Positions 44,296 to 56,226 of a stretch of DNA of 64,000 bases are shown here, in pieces. This stretch comes from Eretmocerus hayati. Lineage: Eukaryota; Arthropoda; Insecta; Hymenoptera; Aphelinidae. The notes below the pieces were generated by a model. It saw only the letters and a list, made by a program, of their open reading frames with translations. It did not search any database and was not told the DNA's origin. Each line of letters begins with the position of its first letter. The first letter of the stretch is position 1. The position numbers were made by a program, and so were the translations under genes. Location of the stretch: assembly GCA_029851415.1 (NCBI GenBank), contig CM056744.1, forward strand, positions 9,865,268 through 9,929,267, read 5' to 3'.

Positions 44296-47163
44296 TTAGA
44301 GCTGTATTAAGTTTTTCAAATTGTCATCGCATAGATAACTCAAAATCTGCTCAGAGCAAGAATCTGGCCAATTTCTATTTGTAATAAGATTGAGAACTTT
44401 TTTGGCTGGACTCAAGAGTTTCGATCTCTTGAGACCCACCTCATACTGCCTTTTGATGAAATCCCCAAGATAAAAATGTTCCTCTCTCGACTGTATCGTT
44501 GAAATTGATTTTTGAAAATCAACATTCAGTACATGTTTTGCCATTGCATTAGAATCTTTGAAGAGAATATCATAGAGACACGTGTAACTATCAATTTTTT
44601 GAGATTTACAATAATTCATCTCTCCGTCGATCTGCGAATCTATTAAATCAAGACAACCTTCTTCCAGTTGGCGAAGTAAAATTTCACAATCATCCGCGAC
44701 TTTCTCACTGACATGCATTTTCAATTTTCTCATTTTCCTTACATGAATGATAACGGTAACGAGAACTTCTTTATCCTCCTCGTTCTCCACCTCAAACTCA
44801 GCAGAGTAGTTGTTAAGAAGATCATGGGTCGGTGGATTTCCATCTACATCTTCCAAGTTGATATTAGCCCCAGCTTCCAACAACTTCGAAGTTGCAAAGT
44901 GGATGCGCCTATGAATGGCAATATGCAGAGGCGTTTTTTTATTATTATCTTGTGCATTTACATCTAAATTAGGGTATCCCAACAGTTTCATAAGTATTGT
45001 ATTGTACACTTGATTCCTCGGATGACGTGATACAGCTACATGAAGAAGCGTTTTCATGTCGTTGCATTTTACATCGACATTGGCATCATATTTGATAAGT
45101 AAATCGATCAGTGGTGTGCCGAGATCACTATACATTGATACCGCGACAGCTTCGTGTAATGGAGTAGATCCTTTGCAGTCTATAATATTTGCATCAGCTC
45201 CTTTTTCCAACGCATACTCCAGTAGTTTTTTGTTTGAAGGAAGTTCTCTATAACTCTTGCAGAGAATGTGTAGAACTGAGCTCTCGCACTTGCAGAAGCT
45301 ATTAGGACAACAGCCACCAATGCAACAAGCATTAATGTTAGCTCCGTGAAGCAAAAAGATATCCATGACTTTCTGCTGTCTGATGAGGATTTCATGTTTC
45401 ACACTTTCGGAAAATATACCATTCGTACATCTATTGAATTTCATACAAATATTGTAGGGAAAGTTAAAATTTATTATTAAAGGAGTACTGCCTGTTAAGT
45501 TCATGGCATCGACATTAGCACCATGTTTGACCAATAACTCAATAATTCTCATGTGATTCTCTCGACTTGATAAACAAACGACGTCATCACTGGTATCGTT
45601 AAGTTCAAGTGATAGATCGAGCTGCTCAGCTCTGAAATGATCACAAGCAAAGTGAAGAGGCGAATTTCCCTCACCGTCTACCAAATTCACATCAGCTCCG
45701 TGGACCAAAAGAAGCTCGACGATATCAACACGATTGAGTTCTACAGCAAAATGTAATGCGGAATATCCAGGATACCTCATGGATTTAGAATAAATACAGG
45801 AATTGATTGATGCCCCATTCTTGATCAGGTTTTCAACTGTCTTTAAATCGTCTCCCGTGCACGCCATGTGCAAGTACGAGAGCCCAAGTCTGTCTGTGTG
45901 ATCGATGTTTCGCGGATTCTTTGATAAGAAAATTTTCTCTATTTCTGTCAGTAGTTGAACTTTCCCATATTTATTATTTGTCCTGAACAACTCGTGAAGG
46001 GGTGTACGACCTTGTCCATTTTCTGCATTGGGATCAGCACCATACTGTAGCAACAATTCTATCATTTCTAATCGTTGTTCAGTTTTCATCTCTGGGTCCC
46101 TGCACACCAAGTGTAACGGACCCTCTCCGTACTTATCAAGTTTAGTCGCATCCGCTCCATGTTCAAGAAGCAATTTCAAAACATTCAGAGACGAACCTCT
46201 TGCTGCGAAATGTAAGGCTGTCAAACCAGGGTACTGCTCATCTTCCAAAGAGACAAATCTATTCACATCAACATTGTTCTCGATGAAATATTTGATTAGA
46301 TTTGTATGCTCTCCATTGTCGTCATCACCAAGGGTCAAGGAGCAAGAGATCATGAAGAGACTCAATTCATACTTATCCTCAAAATCGATAGGATGTCTCC
46401 GTACTACGCGAATCATATATTCCAGAATCAATCCATTTCCCAAACAATAAGTGGGGCTATTCCTAAAAATGCTATGAATAGGTGTTCGACCGCGATTATC
46501 TGGAACGAGAAGATCAATATCTTCGTGATCGAGAAGATTAGCGATGGTTCCATCCTTGAATTTTTCATGAGCGCATAAAGCAAAATGCACAGGAGTGAAT
46601 CCCTTCCATTTAGGCGCTTTGAACTTTGAGCGAGTTTTCAGCGAAAAATTGTGGGATAGAAACTTCTCGATTGCTGTGGAATTTTTTGTCCAACATGCTG
46701 CGTAGAACAGATCTATATCATTTTCACAATCCGGATCCATACTCTTCAAATTGTCCAACACAAATTCAATTATATCAACTGCATGCGCGATCATAGCATA
46801 TTCAAGAGCCGTTTCAGTGTTGGCATCCTTATCGGAGAGACAAGCTCCTTTCTTCCACAGTACTTGGAAAATATGCAAATCCCGCATACCAACGGCATAG
46901 TATAAAGGAGTGCAATAGGAGTGAGTCTTTGCAGTTATTTTCACGGGACAACCACGTTCTACAAGAAATTCAGCGATACATTTGTTTTTCACTAGTAGGG
47001 CCGTTACAACGAGTATATAATTAAATAACTCGTCTTCTTCGTTCGCATCCCAAAATTGCTGAGCAAGAGCCTTCACTTCCTCTTCTACGATACCACTTCT
47101 GACATCCTGTAACAACTTTGTTTGCTCGTCCGTAAGTTTAGATTGGTAATCTTCGAAATCCAT
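44296..47163 (-). CDS. Ankyrin-repeat protein C with PRANC-like C-terminus
   Basis: A single open frame of 955 codons from ATG 47163, homologous to the MNFKDY start of gene B. The frame is open for 27 more codons to 47244, but a splice acceptor (TTTTCAG, about 47191) lies between, so those are probably intron and 5' UTR. A helical head (about 1-45) leads into some seventeen ankyrin units from about residue 75 to 750, with CTPLYYAV, GFTPVHFAL, GLTALHFAA, GEGPLHLVC, GRTPLHELF, GLSYLHMAC, YSALHFAV, GNSPLHFACD, GSTPLHEAV and KTPLHIAI. The last 97 residues match the PRANC layout: an LYDIL helix, FIKRQYEVGLKR, and a terminal WP..C.EQILSYL...L..L F-box-like end. Known PRANC/F-box-like proteins recruit SCF-type ubiquitin ligases; this role is inferred here. 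No signal peptide or membrane segment was seen. Confidence 0.92.
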   Translation of the reverse strand: MDFEDYQSKLTDEQTKLLQDVRSGIVEEEVKALAQQFWDANEEDELFNYILVVTALLVKNKCIAEFLVERGCPVKITAKTHSYCTPLYYAVGMRDLHIFQVLWKKGACLSDKDANTETALEYAMIAHAVDIIEFVLDNLKSMDPDCENDIDLFYAACWTKNSTAIEKFLSHNFSLKTRSKFKAPKWKGFTPVHFALCAHEKFKDGTIANLLDHEDIDLLVPDNRGRTPIHSIFRNSPTYCLGNGLILEYMIRVVRRHPIDFEDKYELSLFMISCSLTLGDDDNGEHTNLIKYFIENNVDVNRFVSLEDEQYPGLTALHFAARGSSLNVLKLLLEHGADATKLDKYGEGPLHLVCRDPEMKTEQRLEMIELLLQYGADPNAENGQGRTPLHELFRTNNKYGKVQLLTEIEKIFLSKNPRNIDHTDRLGLSYLHMACTGDDLKTVENLIKNGASINSCIYSKSMRYPGYSALHFAVELNRVDIVELLLVHGADVNLVDGEGNSPLHFACDHFRAEQLDLSLELNDTSDDVVCLSSRENHMRIIELLVKHGANVDAMNLTGSTPLIINFNFPYNICMKFNRCTNGIFSESVKHEILIRQQKVMDIFLLHGANINACCIGGCCPNSFCKCESSVLHILCKSYRELPSNKKLLEYALEKGADANIIDCKGSTPLHEAVAVSMYSDLGTPLIDLLIKYDANVDVKCNDMKTLLHVAVSRHPRNQVYNTILMKLLGYPNLDVNAQDNNKKTPLHIAIHRRIHFATSKLLEAGANINLEDVDGNPPTHDLLNNYSAEFEVENEEDKEVLVTVIIHVRKMRKLKMHVSEKVADDCEILLRQLEEGCLDLIDSQIDGEMNYCKSQKIDSYTCLYDILFKDSNAMAKHVLNVDFQKSISTIQSREEHFYLGDFIKRQYEVGLKRSKLLSPAKKVLNLITNRNWPDSCSEQILSYLCDDNLKNLIQL

Positions 47164-47190
47164 GACTCCTAAATCAAAGATGAAGACATG

Positions 47191-47210
47191 CTGAAAATTA
47201 CAAGAAATCA
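47191..47210 (-). promoter_or_regulatory. Predicted 5' UTR splice acceptor of gene C
   Basis: The minus strand reads GATTTCTTGTAATTTTCAG just before the exon, 27 bases ahead of the chosen ATG. A short out-of-frame ATG (six codons) follows the acceptor. The first exon was not found. It would lie within or beyond the transposon that starts at 47521. Confidence 0.55.
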
Positions 47211-48100
47211 ATGTCAAACAAGCTAAATGTGAAACTTCTAGCATTATTCAAAGATTTTATGAGCCGAGGAATCAAAGTTTGATTTTCCGCTCTGAGCTCC
47301 CTTCATGATTTTCGAGTTGACTTGACAGAGTTTTTGATGAGAATTGTACAGGCGACAGAAAACATACACAAGAAACACTTGAACAATTAAAAACTTGTGT
47401 TGGGTAACTGTGAGTATTAGAATATTGAGAAGTTTACGAAAAAAGTATGTGTTCAAACGTGTCAATAACACGCTATAGCAATACACGGCGAATGTATCAA
47501 AGCTTTCGATCGAGAACTATTAGGGTAGACCAAAAATCCATTCTTCTCGAGGATCGCTTTGCGCTAGTGAGATTTTACTGTCTTTGGTCGAGAAATTACG
47601 AGAATCATTTCACTTATATATGGACAAAATTGAGTTTTTCAGATGGTGCAAGAGCCTTAAAGATTAGGAAATATTGGAAAAACGTACTTTTTGTGACTTT
47701 TTTGACATTGTTCTGCGCAATTGGCGCATCTCGAAATTACGGTATGCACCTCAGCTAATTTCAGAGCTTGTTCCAAAATCTAAGAAATGAGCTAAGTACG
47801 TCCGCATTGACTCACTTAGACCAAAGTTGTTGTAAATTTACGAAAAATCGTTTTCTGACCTTTTTTTACGTTCCGTTCTTCACTCACTACTGAGTTATGC
47901 GTAATGTAGCAGGCCGACAAATGGGATTTTTTCCGAACTGTTACGCACAGGCTTCCACAGTTTCTTCTAACTTGCGCGTGGGAGACGGAAAATCACCTTT
48001 AAGCTACTGTAGACCGAGATCTTATAGTAGAGCAAAGACCTACCTAGAAGATTTTCAAGAAATCAAAACAAACATGCTATTTTCATGGTTCTTTCGAGAG

Positions 48101-49183
48101 TAGGGCATCCGCGAAACGAGACTTTCCGAAACTTTGCGAGTCTCGGACTCGGCCTCGGAAGATCTTTGCTACTCTCGATATCGTGTATCGGTCTCGGAAA
48201 TTTGAGAAATTGAATCTCGGTCTCGGCCTCGGAATCGTCTCGATCTCGGACGAGACCGTTGATCTTTCTGACACGCGATTTCGTGCAGAAGAGACGCATC
48301 GAGCATTAGGTTGCCCGCACAATATCTCCTTTTGATTGTAGCGATTGGGGGAAATTTTGAAAGACGAAGCTTGCAAGAAATTTGAAGAGATTTTCTTGAG
48401 AAAAAATACTTTGATGTTAATTCGATTGAGTTTGAATCTGAGCCGAAGCAATCAGTCACACCTATTGCAAAAAAACGTTTGAATTTGACTTCTTTGTTTT
48501 CCAAAAAAGTCCCTATCGAAAGTTGGAAATCAGAGTTGAACAGATATTTAGAGGTTCCTCGAGCTATTCAGGATACTAACATCTTAGAGTGGTGGAAGAT
48601 TCATGAGACTTTTTATCCAACATTAGCGAAGATGGCTCGTGATTTTCTTTTTTTCATGCCGAGTTCTGCACCAGTAGAAAGATTATTTTCCAGAGCCGGC
48701 TTGATCGTCCGTGATCATAGATGCTCTCTCGGTTCGGAGCCTCTTCGCGCAGAGCTATGTATCGGTTCATGGATACAATGTTCTCTTCGAAAATTAATTT
48801 GTGAAATGTGATCAGATTAGTTGTTCCGATATTTCATTTTCTTTGTAGAGTTTAATAAAATATTTCGATTCTGTAAATAACAGTGAACAGAATTTTGACT
48901 GTGTCGACTGAATTACATGCAAATTTTTCGTGAATTAGACATTATATTTATTCAACTCTACTATATTCTACCTATTTTTGAATTCATGATGGTTCTAATG
49001 AACGAGACCGAGAGTCTCGCGAGACTGATCGAGATAGTCTCGACCGAGGCCGAGGCTGAAGACGCGAGGGCTCGATATCGGCCTCGGGAAGTATACGCCA
49101 GGATCGGTATCGGGTCTCGGCCTCGGTTTCCGAGAATCTCGGTGCCGAGACCGAGGCTGGTCTCGAGTCTCGCGGCAGCCCTA
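48101..49183. mobile_element. hAT element with truncated transposase, 1083 bp
   Basis: Inverted ends TAGGGCATCCGCGAAACGAG and its imperfect complement ending GGCAGCCCTA are flanked by an exact 8-bp duplication TTCGAGAG (48093-48100 and 49184-49191). Both subterminal regions are packed with TCTCGGYCTCGG words. It carries the 3' part of its own transposase gene, so it is an internally deleted hAT copy. Confidence 0.92.
48383..48811 (+). pseudogene. hAT transposase, C-terminal dimerisation region
   Basis: A frame open from about 48383 (after a stop near 48377) to the stop at 48811 contains the hAT C-terminal dimerisation signature: ILEWWKIHETFYPTLAKMA, then PSSAPVERLFSRAG, then a basic R.....L segment and a final W. 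The DNA-binding BED finger and most of the catalytic RNase H-like region are missing. The apparent start at 48479 is TTG, not an initiator. It sits inside the 48101-49183 element in the expected position near the right end. Inactive. Confidence 0.92.
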
Positions 49184-50448
49184 TTCGAGAGTGATGTGAT
49201 GAAGGGCAAATCAGTTTGTCGTTGAAATTATTATATAAACGATCTCATCTTATGTTTTTATCCCGTAGAAATCAGAAATGAGGTCCGTTTAGTTCTCGGG
49301 AATCAAGGGTCTTTGTAAAACGCGAGATACCGATGGTAGCAGAAAAAGGACACTTTTCCAGAAAACACCCAAATCCGTTAAGCTGAGAAGAGCGTTTCAT
49401 TAGACCTTGATCCTCCATGGAAATATGTTTCCCCACATATTTTAAACTCCTGAACACGATCCCGCTGGTTTTGTACAACTATGGTGCGTCAAATTCAAGC
49501 ACTGAGTATTTGGCAGATATCTCAACGCGCTCATTACCCGTGTATGAGGATGGGTAGCCCATGTATAAGATAGGATGAAAACCATCTGCAGTCATCTGCT
49601 CAATACTCGAATCTAACGCATCAGGACTTTAGAAAACCAACGGGACCGTGTTCAGGAAGTCGACATACGCGAGAAAACATAATTCCATGAGAGTTCAAGG
49701 TCTATTGGAACGCTCTTTTCAGCAATACACCAATTAAAACGGATTTTTTTTCTGGAGAAGTGTCGTTTTTCTGCTGGGATCAACATCTCGCGATTTACAA
49801 AGACGCTTGATTTTTGGGACCTAAAAAGACCCTATTCTCGGTTTCTAAGGGTGAAAATACACGAGAAAAGATCGTTCATATGACAATTTAAACGACGAGA
49901 AAATCTGCGCTTCATTGCATCACTCTAGGTCTCCTAACCACAAGATCTTGTTTCTCATCAGTTGCTTGGGGGCGATATTCCGTCTTTGATACGCAAGATA
50001 GAAAAAACTATGGTAGCCTGAGCGTAACAATTCGGAAAAAATTCAGTTTGAGGGGCTGCTACAGTACGCATAGCCTCCTCCTAATTGCCAGTGAAAACAT
50101 AGAAAAAAGGGGGAAAACCGTCTTTCGTGAATTTACAACAAATTTGGTCCACGTAATTCGATTTGGATGCACCTTGGCTCATTCTTTAGATTTTGAAACG
50201 AGCTTCGGAATAAGCTGAAGTACATACAAAAATTTTGAGTTGTGCAAAAGTTTCATGCTCAACAATGACAAAAAGTCACAAGAATACGTTTTTTTCAATA
50301 TTTCTTAATCTTCAAGGCTATTGCTCCACCTGAAAATTTCAATTTTGAGCATGCATCGAGAGAATTTTGGTATTTTCTCGTCAAAAGACAGTGAAATTCT
50401 TCTACCGCAAGGCTATCCTCGAGAAAACTGGATTTTTAGTCCACCCTA

Positions 50449-52019
50449 ATGAACACTGATACAAGTGTAATTCGTCGATGTAATTCGAAGGTACGAGCGA
50501 AACAGGATAAGAATTACAAAAATCGTACCAAAATTACCCAATTCGACGGTAATCCCATGTACGTAAGAAACTCAGAGAAACAAGACTTTGATGCGATATA
50601 ATCACCATTGAAGTAGTTTCATTCCCTATGGTTCCATTCACCATTTCCCATCAGGAAATGTCTAGAACGCAGTGAATTCCTTGGAAATAGTTTAAATCAT
50701 ACGAGGAAGAAGTTCATCTCTTTCTATATCCCTTTCAATCCGAGGACTAGAAAACAAATGGATCGAAAACTGATGACGAGAATGATCTCACAGAGCTGGG
50801 TATTAAGCATATAAAAATTTAATACGAATTGGTATTACATCTTTATGTTTTTAAGCGAAACAGATTTCAATATTCATACAACTCACCAAAGAGACATACA
50901 GAACCTTCTTTTGCCTTCGACTTGTCGTAAAATTGTGTGAACCCAATAGACTATGTGATGAAAAAGAAGCGATGATATTCTTGGAAAACCTGAAACAAGA
51001 GATGGACAGGTCCATTTGGAAGAAATGTTAGGATATGGAAATTTAGCTTTCTTAATAAAATCTTTTGATCATTGATATCTCGATAGTAATGAGTATTAGA
51101 ATCTCATCATTCCAAGCCTGCACTCTGTGGATTTTTGTGTGTTTCAAAGCAATAGCTATTATATTACCATTATAAACTCCACACAAGACTAGTTGTCTCT
51201 ATAAAGCTGTTCAACAATAGATAGTGGAAGATGCGAATCTTAAATTTCCTGTTTCCTGAAAGGAATTGAATTCTAAACCATCTAGATCTGACCATAATTT
51301 TGGAAAAATGGCCATCAGTTCAAAAGGGAAAAATTTTGAATTTTGTGAGAGAATAGTGGGTAATGGCACGGGCACCAAATATTTTGCCCCGCAATTTAGC
51401 TATGATTCCTCAGGTTTAACTCAATATCAATGAGATGCAATCAATTTCGACAAGATCCGACTACCATGATGAGTATAGACAGTGCCGCACACACGGCACT
51501 GTCTTGCAAACTGATGAAGAAAAAACTCCCAGTTTCACCGTCGGAGAGGACACGTTAATTTGCAAGTACCTCGAATCCCTTCAATGAGATCAGCTGCTTT
51601 CTAAAACTAGCGATCCAGCACATGCTCATTGAAAAGCCAACTGGATCGCTCAATCTAGATACAAGGGCCTGATCCAATTCGAGCCATCTACACCTAAACT
51701 TGTAAGCAGGCCATTCGAGTCAGATTTCAAACTTTGAGGCAACGTATCATAGACAGGTCGAGTAGCACTCATGGGAAAAGTTCTCAAAAATTAAGGGACA
51801 TCTCAGACGAGCGCTTTCTCAGACTTCTGCTCTTCAGACATAAATTAATGGGTCGAAATGATTCACAAAGTATATCTATATAGGTAAAAGCCAAGAGCTT
51901 CAATTACCGATTTACGAACTCATTCAAAGCCGTTTCTTATCCGAGTTGTGACTGTTTAGTGTGAAAGAAGGTTGATTTCGAGAAGAAATCCCAACATCTA
52001 TGAACGATGAAGAAATTAT
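50449..52019. other. Non-coding stretch
   Basis: A single relative of the 200-bp monomer family (GTACCAAAATTACCC, about 50527). No gene was seen. Confidence 0.4.
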
Positions 52020-52200
52020 AAGGTAAGTGTACCCGATACGCCTCGCTCCTTTTTCAGCCATTTTGTCAATACTTTTGGCCCTCGGACCACAAACGGACTC
52101 GAATAAGTTCGTGGGTCGGATATCCAAGCTCTTGCCTTCTTTTTTCAGATGCATTTGAATCATTTCAATTCATCAATCTATGTCTGATTTACAGGGATTT
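52020..52200. repeat. Single copy of the ~200-bp monomer family
   Basis: AGGTAAGTGTACCCGATACGCC begins a segment comparable to 2651-2850. Confidence 0.5.
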
Positions 52201-53349
52201 GAGTTTTTAATACTCAATTTTCATCAATTTTTCCAAGACCGCTATCTAACAAAATTCTGTCGTGTCGCGCGAAAGTACTCTCAAAAGATCTCAAAGTACT
52301 TGGAAAAAGCTAAAGGATGAGATAAGTTGAAGTCGTTTTGAACCAGAACAAGGCCGGATAAATTGAGTTTCCTAAAATGGGTTTCTTCTTTTCAGGTGGA
52401 AAAAACAGACTTTTAACCGGTAGAGTATGAACGAACTCAAATACGGGAAGTTCTGTATTGATGCGCTTAAAAAGCTCTGCCTGTGAAAAAACGCGTAAAA
52501 AAGCATTGTTCTTGCGGGAAAGAAGGAATCCGTTCCGGATCCAAGTTTTTGCACCAGTTTCGAGAATATTTGTTCGAAGACATAGTAAACCCTCAATTTG
52601 AATGGATATAGATATTTTAAAATTTTATACCGACAAATATATCTCAAAATTGTACTAGGAACCGATATCAAAAGATTTTTGTCATCAGGCTTAAGAAGAT
52701 TGGTCAGCCGAGTCTATTTTTTCTGGTGCATGCATGAGATTTCTCTGCAACTCCTCATACGCACGGGTTGCAACTTCGCAATCATATTTAAGTTCCATCG
52801 TCAATTCATCATGTATCATTCTAGTCACACGAGGTAGTCGAACCTAATAATATGCATAGCCTGTTTCACATACTTGGGATTTCTGTGGCCAGCTCGCAGT
52901 GAATCCACAATTCCGATTTTCTCTTCTAAAGACATTTTTCAAACGATTCTGTCATCTTCTGACACCTTTTCCTCATCACAGGCCATGTTAACGTCCATCA
53001 GAGATACTATGTCGAGCCCAGTAACCTCTAATCTGATCATCTAAGCGATTGAGGAGTTTAGGGGCTATAACGGTATAACTCGACAAACTCGTTTTTAGGG
53101 AAAATGAGAAAAACGTAGGAAACCATGTTGGAGTGTTCCAGAGATTGCGAAAGAATTCACAGACCTAGAACTAAACCTGACTCAGCGATCTTGAAGAATG
53201 AAGAATTGGAACAAATCATTCAACAACCCGTGAAAAAATGTACAAATTATCGAGTTATACCGTCGTTGTTAAAAATCGCTAGAAAATTGTGAAATTTCAT
53301 CATATTTTCACTAGCAAGTTGTTACTATTAATATTCTGTTGATTTTTAT
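52201..53349. other. Non-coding stretch with a short inverted repeat
   Basis: ACGGTATAACTCGA (about 53069) and TCGAGTTATACCGT (about 53250) are inverted, about 200 bp apart, perhaps the ends of a small element. No gene was seen. Confidence 0.4.
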
Positions 53350-54315
53350 AAATATCGTAAACCGGGGTAAATGTGGACCACTTTTGACCTGCCACTGTGA
53401 TTTTTTTGGTCTTGGTCATACCAAAACATAATGTATGGGTAGTAAAAATGCGAGTCTTGAGCTCATCTACAAGATCCCGTTCTCATATTTTGATTTCGAC
53501 CCCACGGGTTTTCAAAAACTGCAGAAAATAGGGTGGACACATTCACCCCGTCGACAGGGGTGAATGTGTTCACCTATGCTCCGTCTGCGTCTGAATCCCA
53601 CGGCTCGTGAATTCAAAATTTTGAATGCATATCAAAATACGTTATCATACGTAGTTATCATACGTATTTTGACCCGCTGAACATGATCCCAGTGGTCTTA
53701 GAAAGATACAATGCAACCTTGTGGTCATATGAGCTAATTAGTCCATCTGGTGTTTGGAAAGAAATCGAATCTTGCAATAAATTTTCAAAAAATCATATTA
53801 CGAGCTAGAAGAGACCAATTTGAATGTTTATGGTCACATTTTCTTCATTTTGCCACATACTTTTGAGGAAGAAAATGTCCCTTAGCCGTTGAGGCACTGG
53901 ATTGATGTCAGAACTGTTCCTTTATAAAAACCTGTTTTTGCAATAATATTCGCTGTGTTGAAATCACGAGACAAAAAATTTTCCCTTACGCGGGGCATAC
54001 CTCACCACAGTCTCTCAACGCAAAATCATCGTCTAAACACGACCACGTGGTTCATTTCGAGCTAACGCGTCAAAATTCTCTGCTAGCCACAAAAAACCTG
54101 TATTTTTGGGACATTAATTTTCGAACTTAATTAAACAGCAAAGAAAGTACTTTAGAGTCCATTTTCATGAAATTGAAGCTATTTATCTGGAAAGTAGAGA
54201 TTTCAAGCTTCAAAATGACCCCCGGTAGGTTTCTGTAGGTGCTATAGAAGCGAAGATATGATGCTGACAATCTTTTTGGGGAAAGCGGACATATTCATCC
54301 TAGTTTACGGTATTT
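53350..54315. mobile_element. ~965-bp TIR element
   Basis: The left end reads AATATCGTAAACCGGGGTAA. The right end is its inverted imperfect copy ending TAGTTTACGGTATTT. Both continue into ATGTGGAC / GCGGACATATTCA. No coding capacity. Confidence 0.6.
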
Positions 54316-55148
54316 ATGATTCATTCGTAGGATTTCGGACAAAATGGCACCTGTGAAAAAAATTGTTGATTCAAAAATTCATAATTTGTAAAGTCAAGGA
54401 ACACAAGATATCATTCTTGGAATTTTGGAGAGTTTATTCATACCACAAGTTTCATGAATCATACCATATATATTTCTGATACACTTCGTCATCCCTCTTG
54501 TCTCCAGCATATCCGTCATGCGTTGATTCAATAAAATATTGATTGCTGACAATGAATGTTAGTCGCGACATGGTGCGTTCAAAAAGTTTCAAGTTATACC
54601 TTGTATGAGTATATTTCTTGTTTGAAACGATCAATAACAATTTGAACAAGAAATTATAATCATATCCATATCATAAAATAATAACTATATCATACAAAAG
54701 TTGGAAGAAATTACACAACGTGTAAAACGTAGTGAGTTTTCGATATACGCAATAAAAAAAACGATATAAAGGTCATAACTCCCTTAAATTAGAGCTGTCG
54801 TAGACGTTCCACTTCGAAAGATCAATATGCAATCTGCGTATAATCAAGGAATTCATTCGCGAAAGAATGGGATCAATTGCGGAACCACGTATAATTAAAT
54901 TTGCGTTAAATGTTTTCCCTCAAACACAAGAATGCCTGTAGTTGGAAGGAGTAAAAGACAATGATTCAAAACATGATCCGAGGGATCCGAAATATAAAAA
55001 TTGTTCATTGGACAGAATAGAATATGGAGTATTCCTAATGCTTATCTAATCTGTAAAACCAAGGACAGAGAACCATAATAAATTTTGATGTATTCTAGAA
55101 GCTCTTTCCATACGCAGCCATCACGTCGACTCCGCTTCCTGATGGACA
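54316..55148. other. Non-coding stretch, nothing recognised
   Basis: AT-rich; no frame or repeat of note. Confidence 0.4.
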
Positions 55149-56226
55149 GTGCCTACGGGGCTTCGTGACGTGGGCACCCGACTTTCCGGGAAAATTATAA
55201 AAAAAATACCATCTAATTGTGCGTCTTAAGCGCGTTCAGACACAATTTTAAAATCAATTGTGGATGTTATGGTTTTTCCAAAAAAAAATAAAGAAGTTTT
55301 CGGGTGCTGGGAAACTTAACTATTTTTTTTCTCGGCAACCGTACACTGTGGGAATTGTGCGTTTACAGCGGTCGATTGCGCGTAGTTTTCCCTACAAGTG
55401 AGTATTTTTACTTTATCAAAACACAACTTAATTCTGTGAAAAACTGACGAAAACAGATTTTCAGCGGTTGTGCACGGTCACCCCAGCAGACGACGCGGCG
55501 GCGAGGCGAACCACGGCGTCCACCCGGTGATTCGTGTTTGACGAATTCGATGTTCTTGGAGAAGAAAACGATAGTTTCTTGGACAGCGATTATGTAGCTG
55601 AAAAGCTAAACCATCCCTCGTGGGAGATGATCGCCGAGGAGATAACAGAACTTTGCTAGGACAGTGGTTTTGCGTTCAAACACTAAACCATCCCTCGTGG
55701 GAGATGACCGCCGAGGAGATGACAGAATTTTGCTTAGACAGTGGTTTTGCGTTTAAAAACTAACCCATCCCTCGTGGGAGATGAACGCCGAGGAGATAAA
55801 AGAGATTTCAGCAAGATTTTGGGTAATTAATAAGTATTTTCGTGCTCACGTAGCAGCCGATAGCAGAGAGGTGCTACGGCGCATGCGCTGGTCTTGCACC
55901 TCCTTCTGCTCTGCAGCTTGCCGAGAAGCAGTTTTAATTAATTACCGACCAAAATAATGGTGATTTTTGGAAAGTAAAAATACTCACTTGTAGGGAAAAC
56001 TACGCGCAATCGACCGCTGTAAACGCACAATTCCCACAGTGTACGGTTGCCGAGAAAAAAAATAGTTAAGTTTCCCAGCACCCGAAAACTTCTTTATTTT
56101 TTTTTTGGAAAAACCATAACATCCACAATTGATTTTGAAATTGTGTCTGAACGCGCTTAAGACGCACAATTAGATGGTATTTTTTTTATAATTTTCCCGG
56201 AAAGTCGGGTGCCCACGTCACGGAGC
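55149..56226. mobile_element. TIR element with ~260-bp arms and internal tandem repeat
   Basis: 55149-55413 returns inverted at 55973-56226 with very few differences (landmarks GTGACGTGGGCACCCGACTT, ACACTGTGGGAATTGTGCGT, CTACAAGTGAGTATTTTTAC). The interior holds a short protein-like stretch (about 55536-55660) that leads into a threefold tandem repeat. No complete transposase. Confidence 0.85.
55606..55805. repeat. Three tandem copies of a ~76-bp unit
   Basis: Each unit contains CCATCCCTCGTGGGAGATGA and CGCCGAGGAGAT, followed by a TTTTGCGTT tail in the first two. The first copy is in frame with LNHPSWEMIAEEITEL. Later copies have stops in that frame. Confidence 0.85.

Larger units (their letters stand above)
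47521..50448. mobile_element. 2.9 kb TIR element upstream of gene C
   Basis: Ends TAGGGTAGACCAAAAATCCA and its imperfect complement finishing in CCACCCTA are inverted. Arms of 450 bp and more match inverted (47521-48000 and 49990-50448; for example GTAATTTCTCG-like, CAAGAGCCTTAAAGATTA, TTGTAAATTTACGAAA). The arms resemble the dispersed 200-bp monomers. A complete hAT-type element is nested at 48101-49183. No transposase of its own was seen. Confidence 0.75.

Noticed and set aside
44296..47163. Polydnavirus-type vankyrin genes
   Set aside because: Those are short proteins with a few IkappaB-like repeats. These have about seventeen repeats and a PRANC-like end.
55606..55805. CRISPR array
   Set aside because: The repeats are contiguous tandem units without unique spacers, in a eukaryotic transposon. 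The same holds for 18722-18885.
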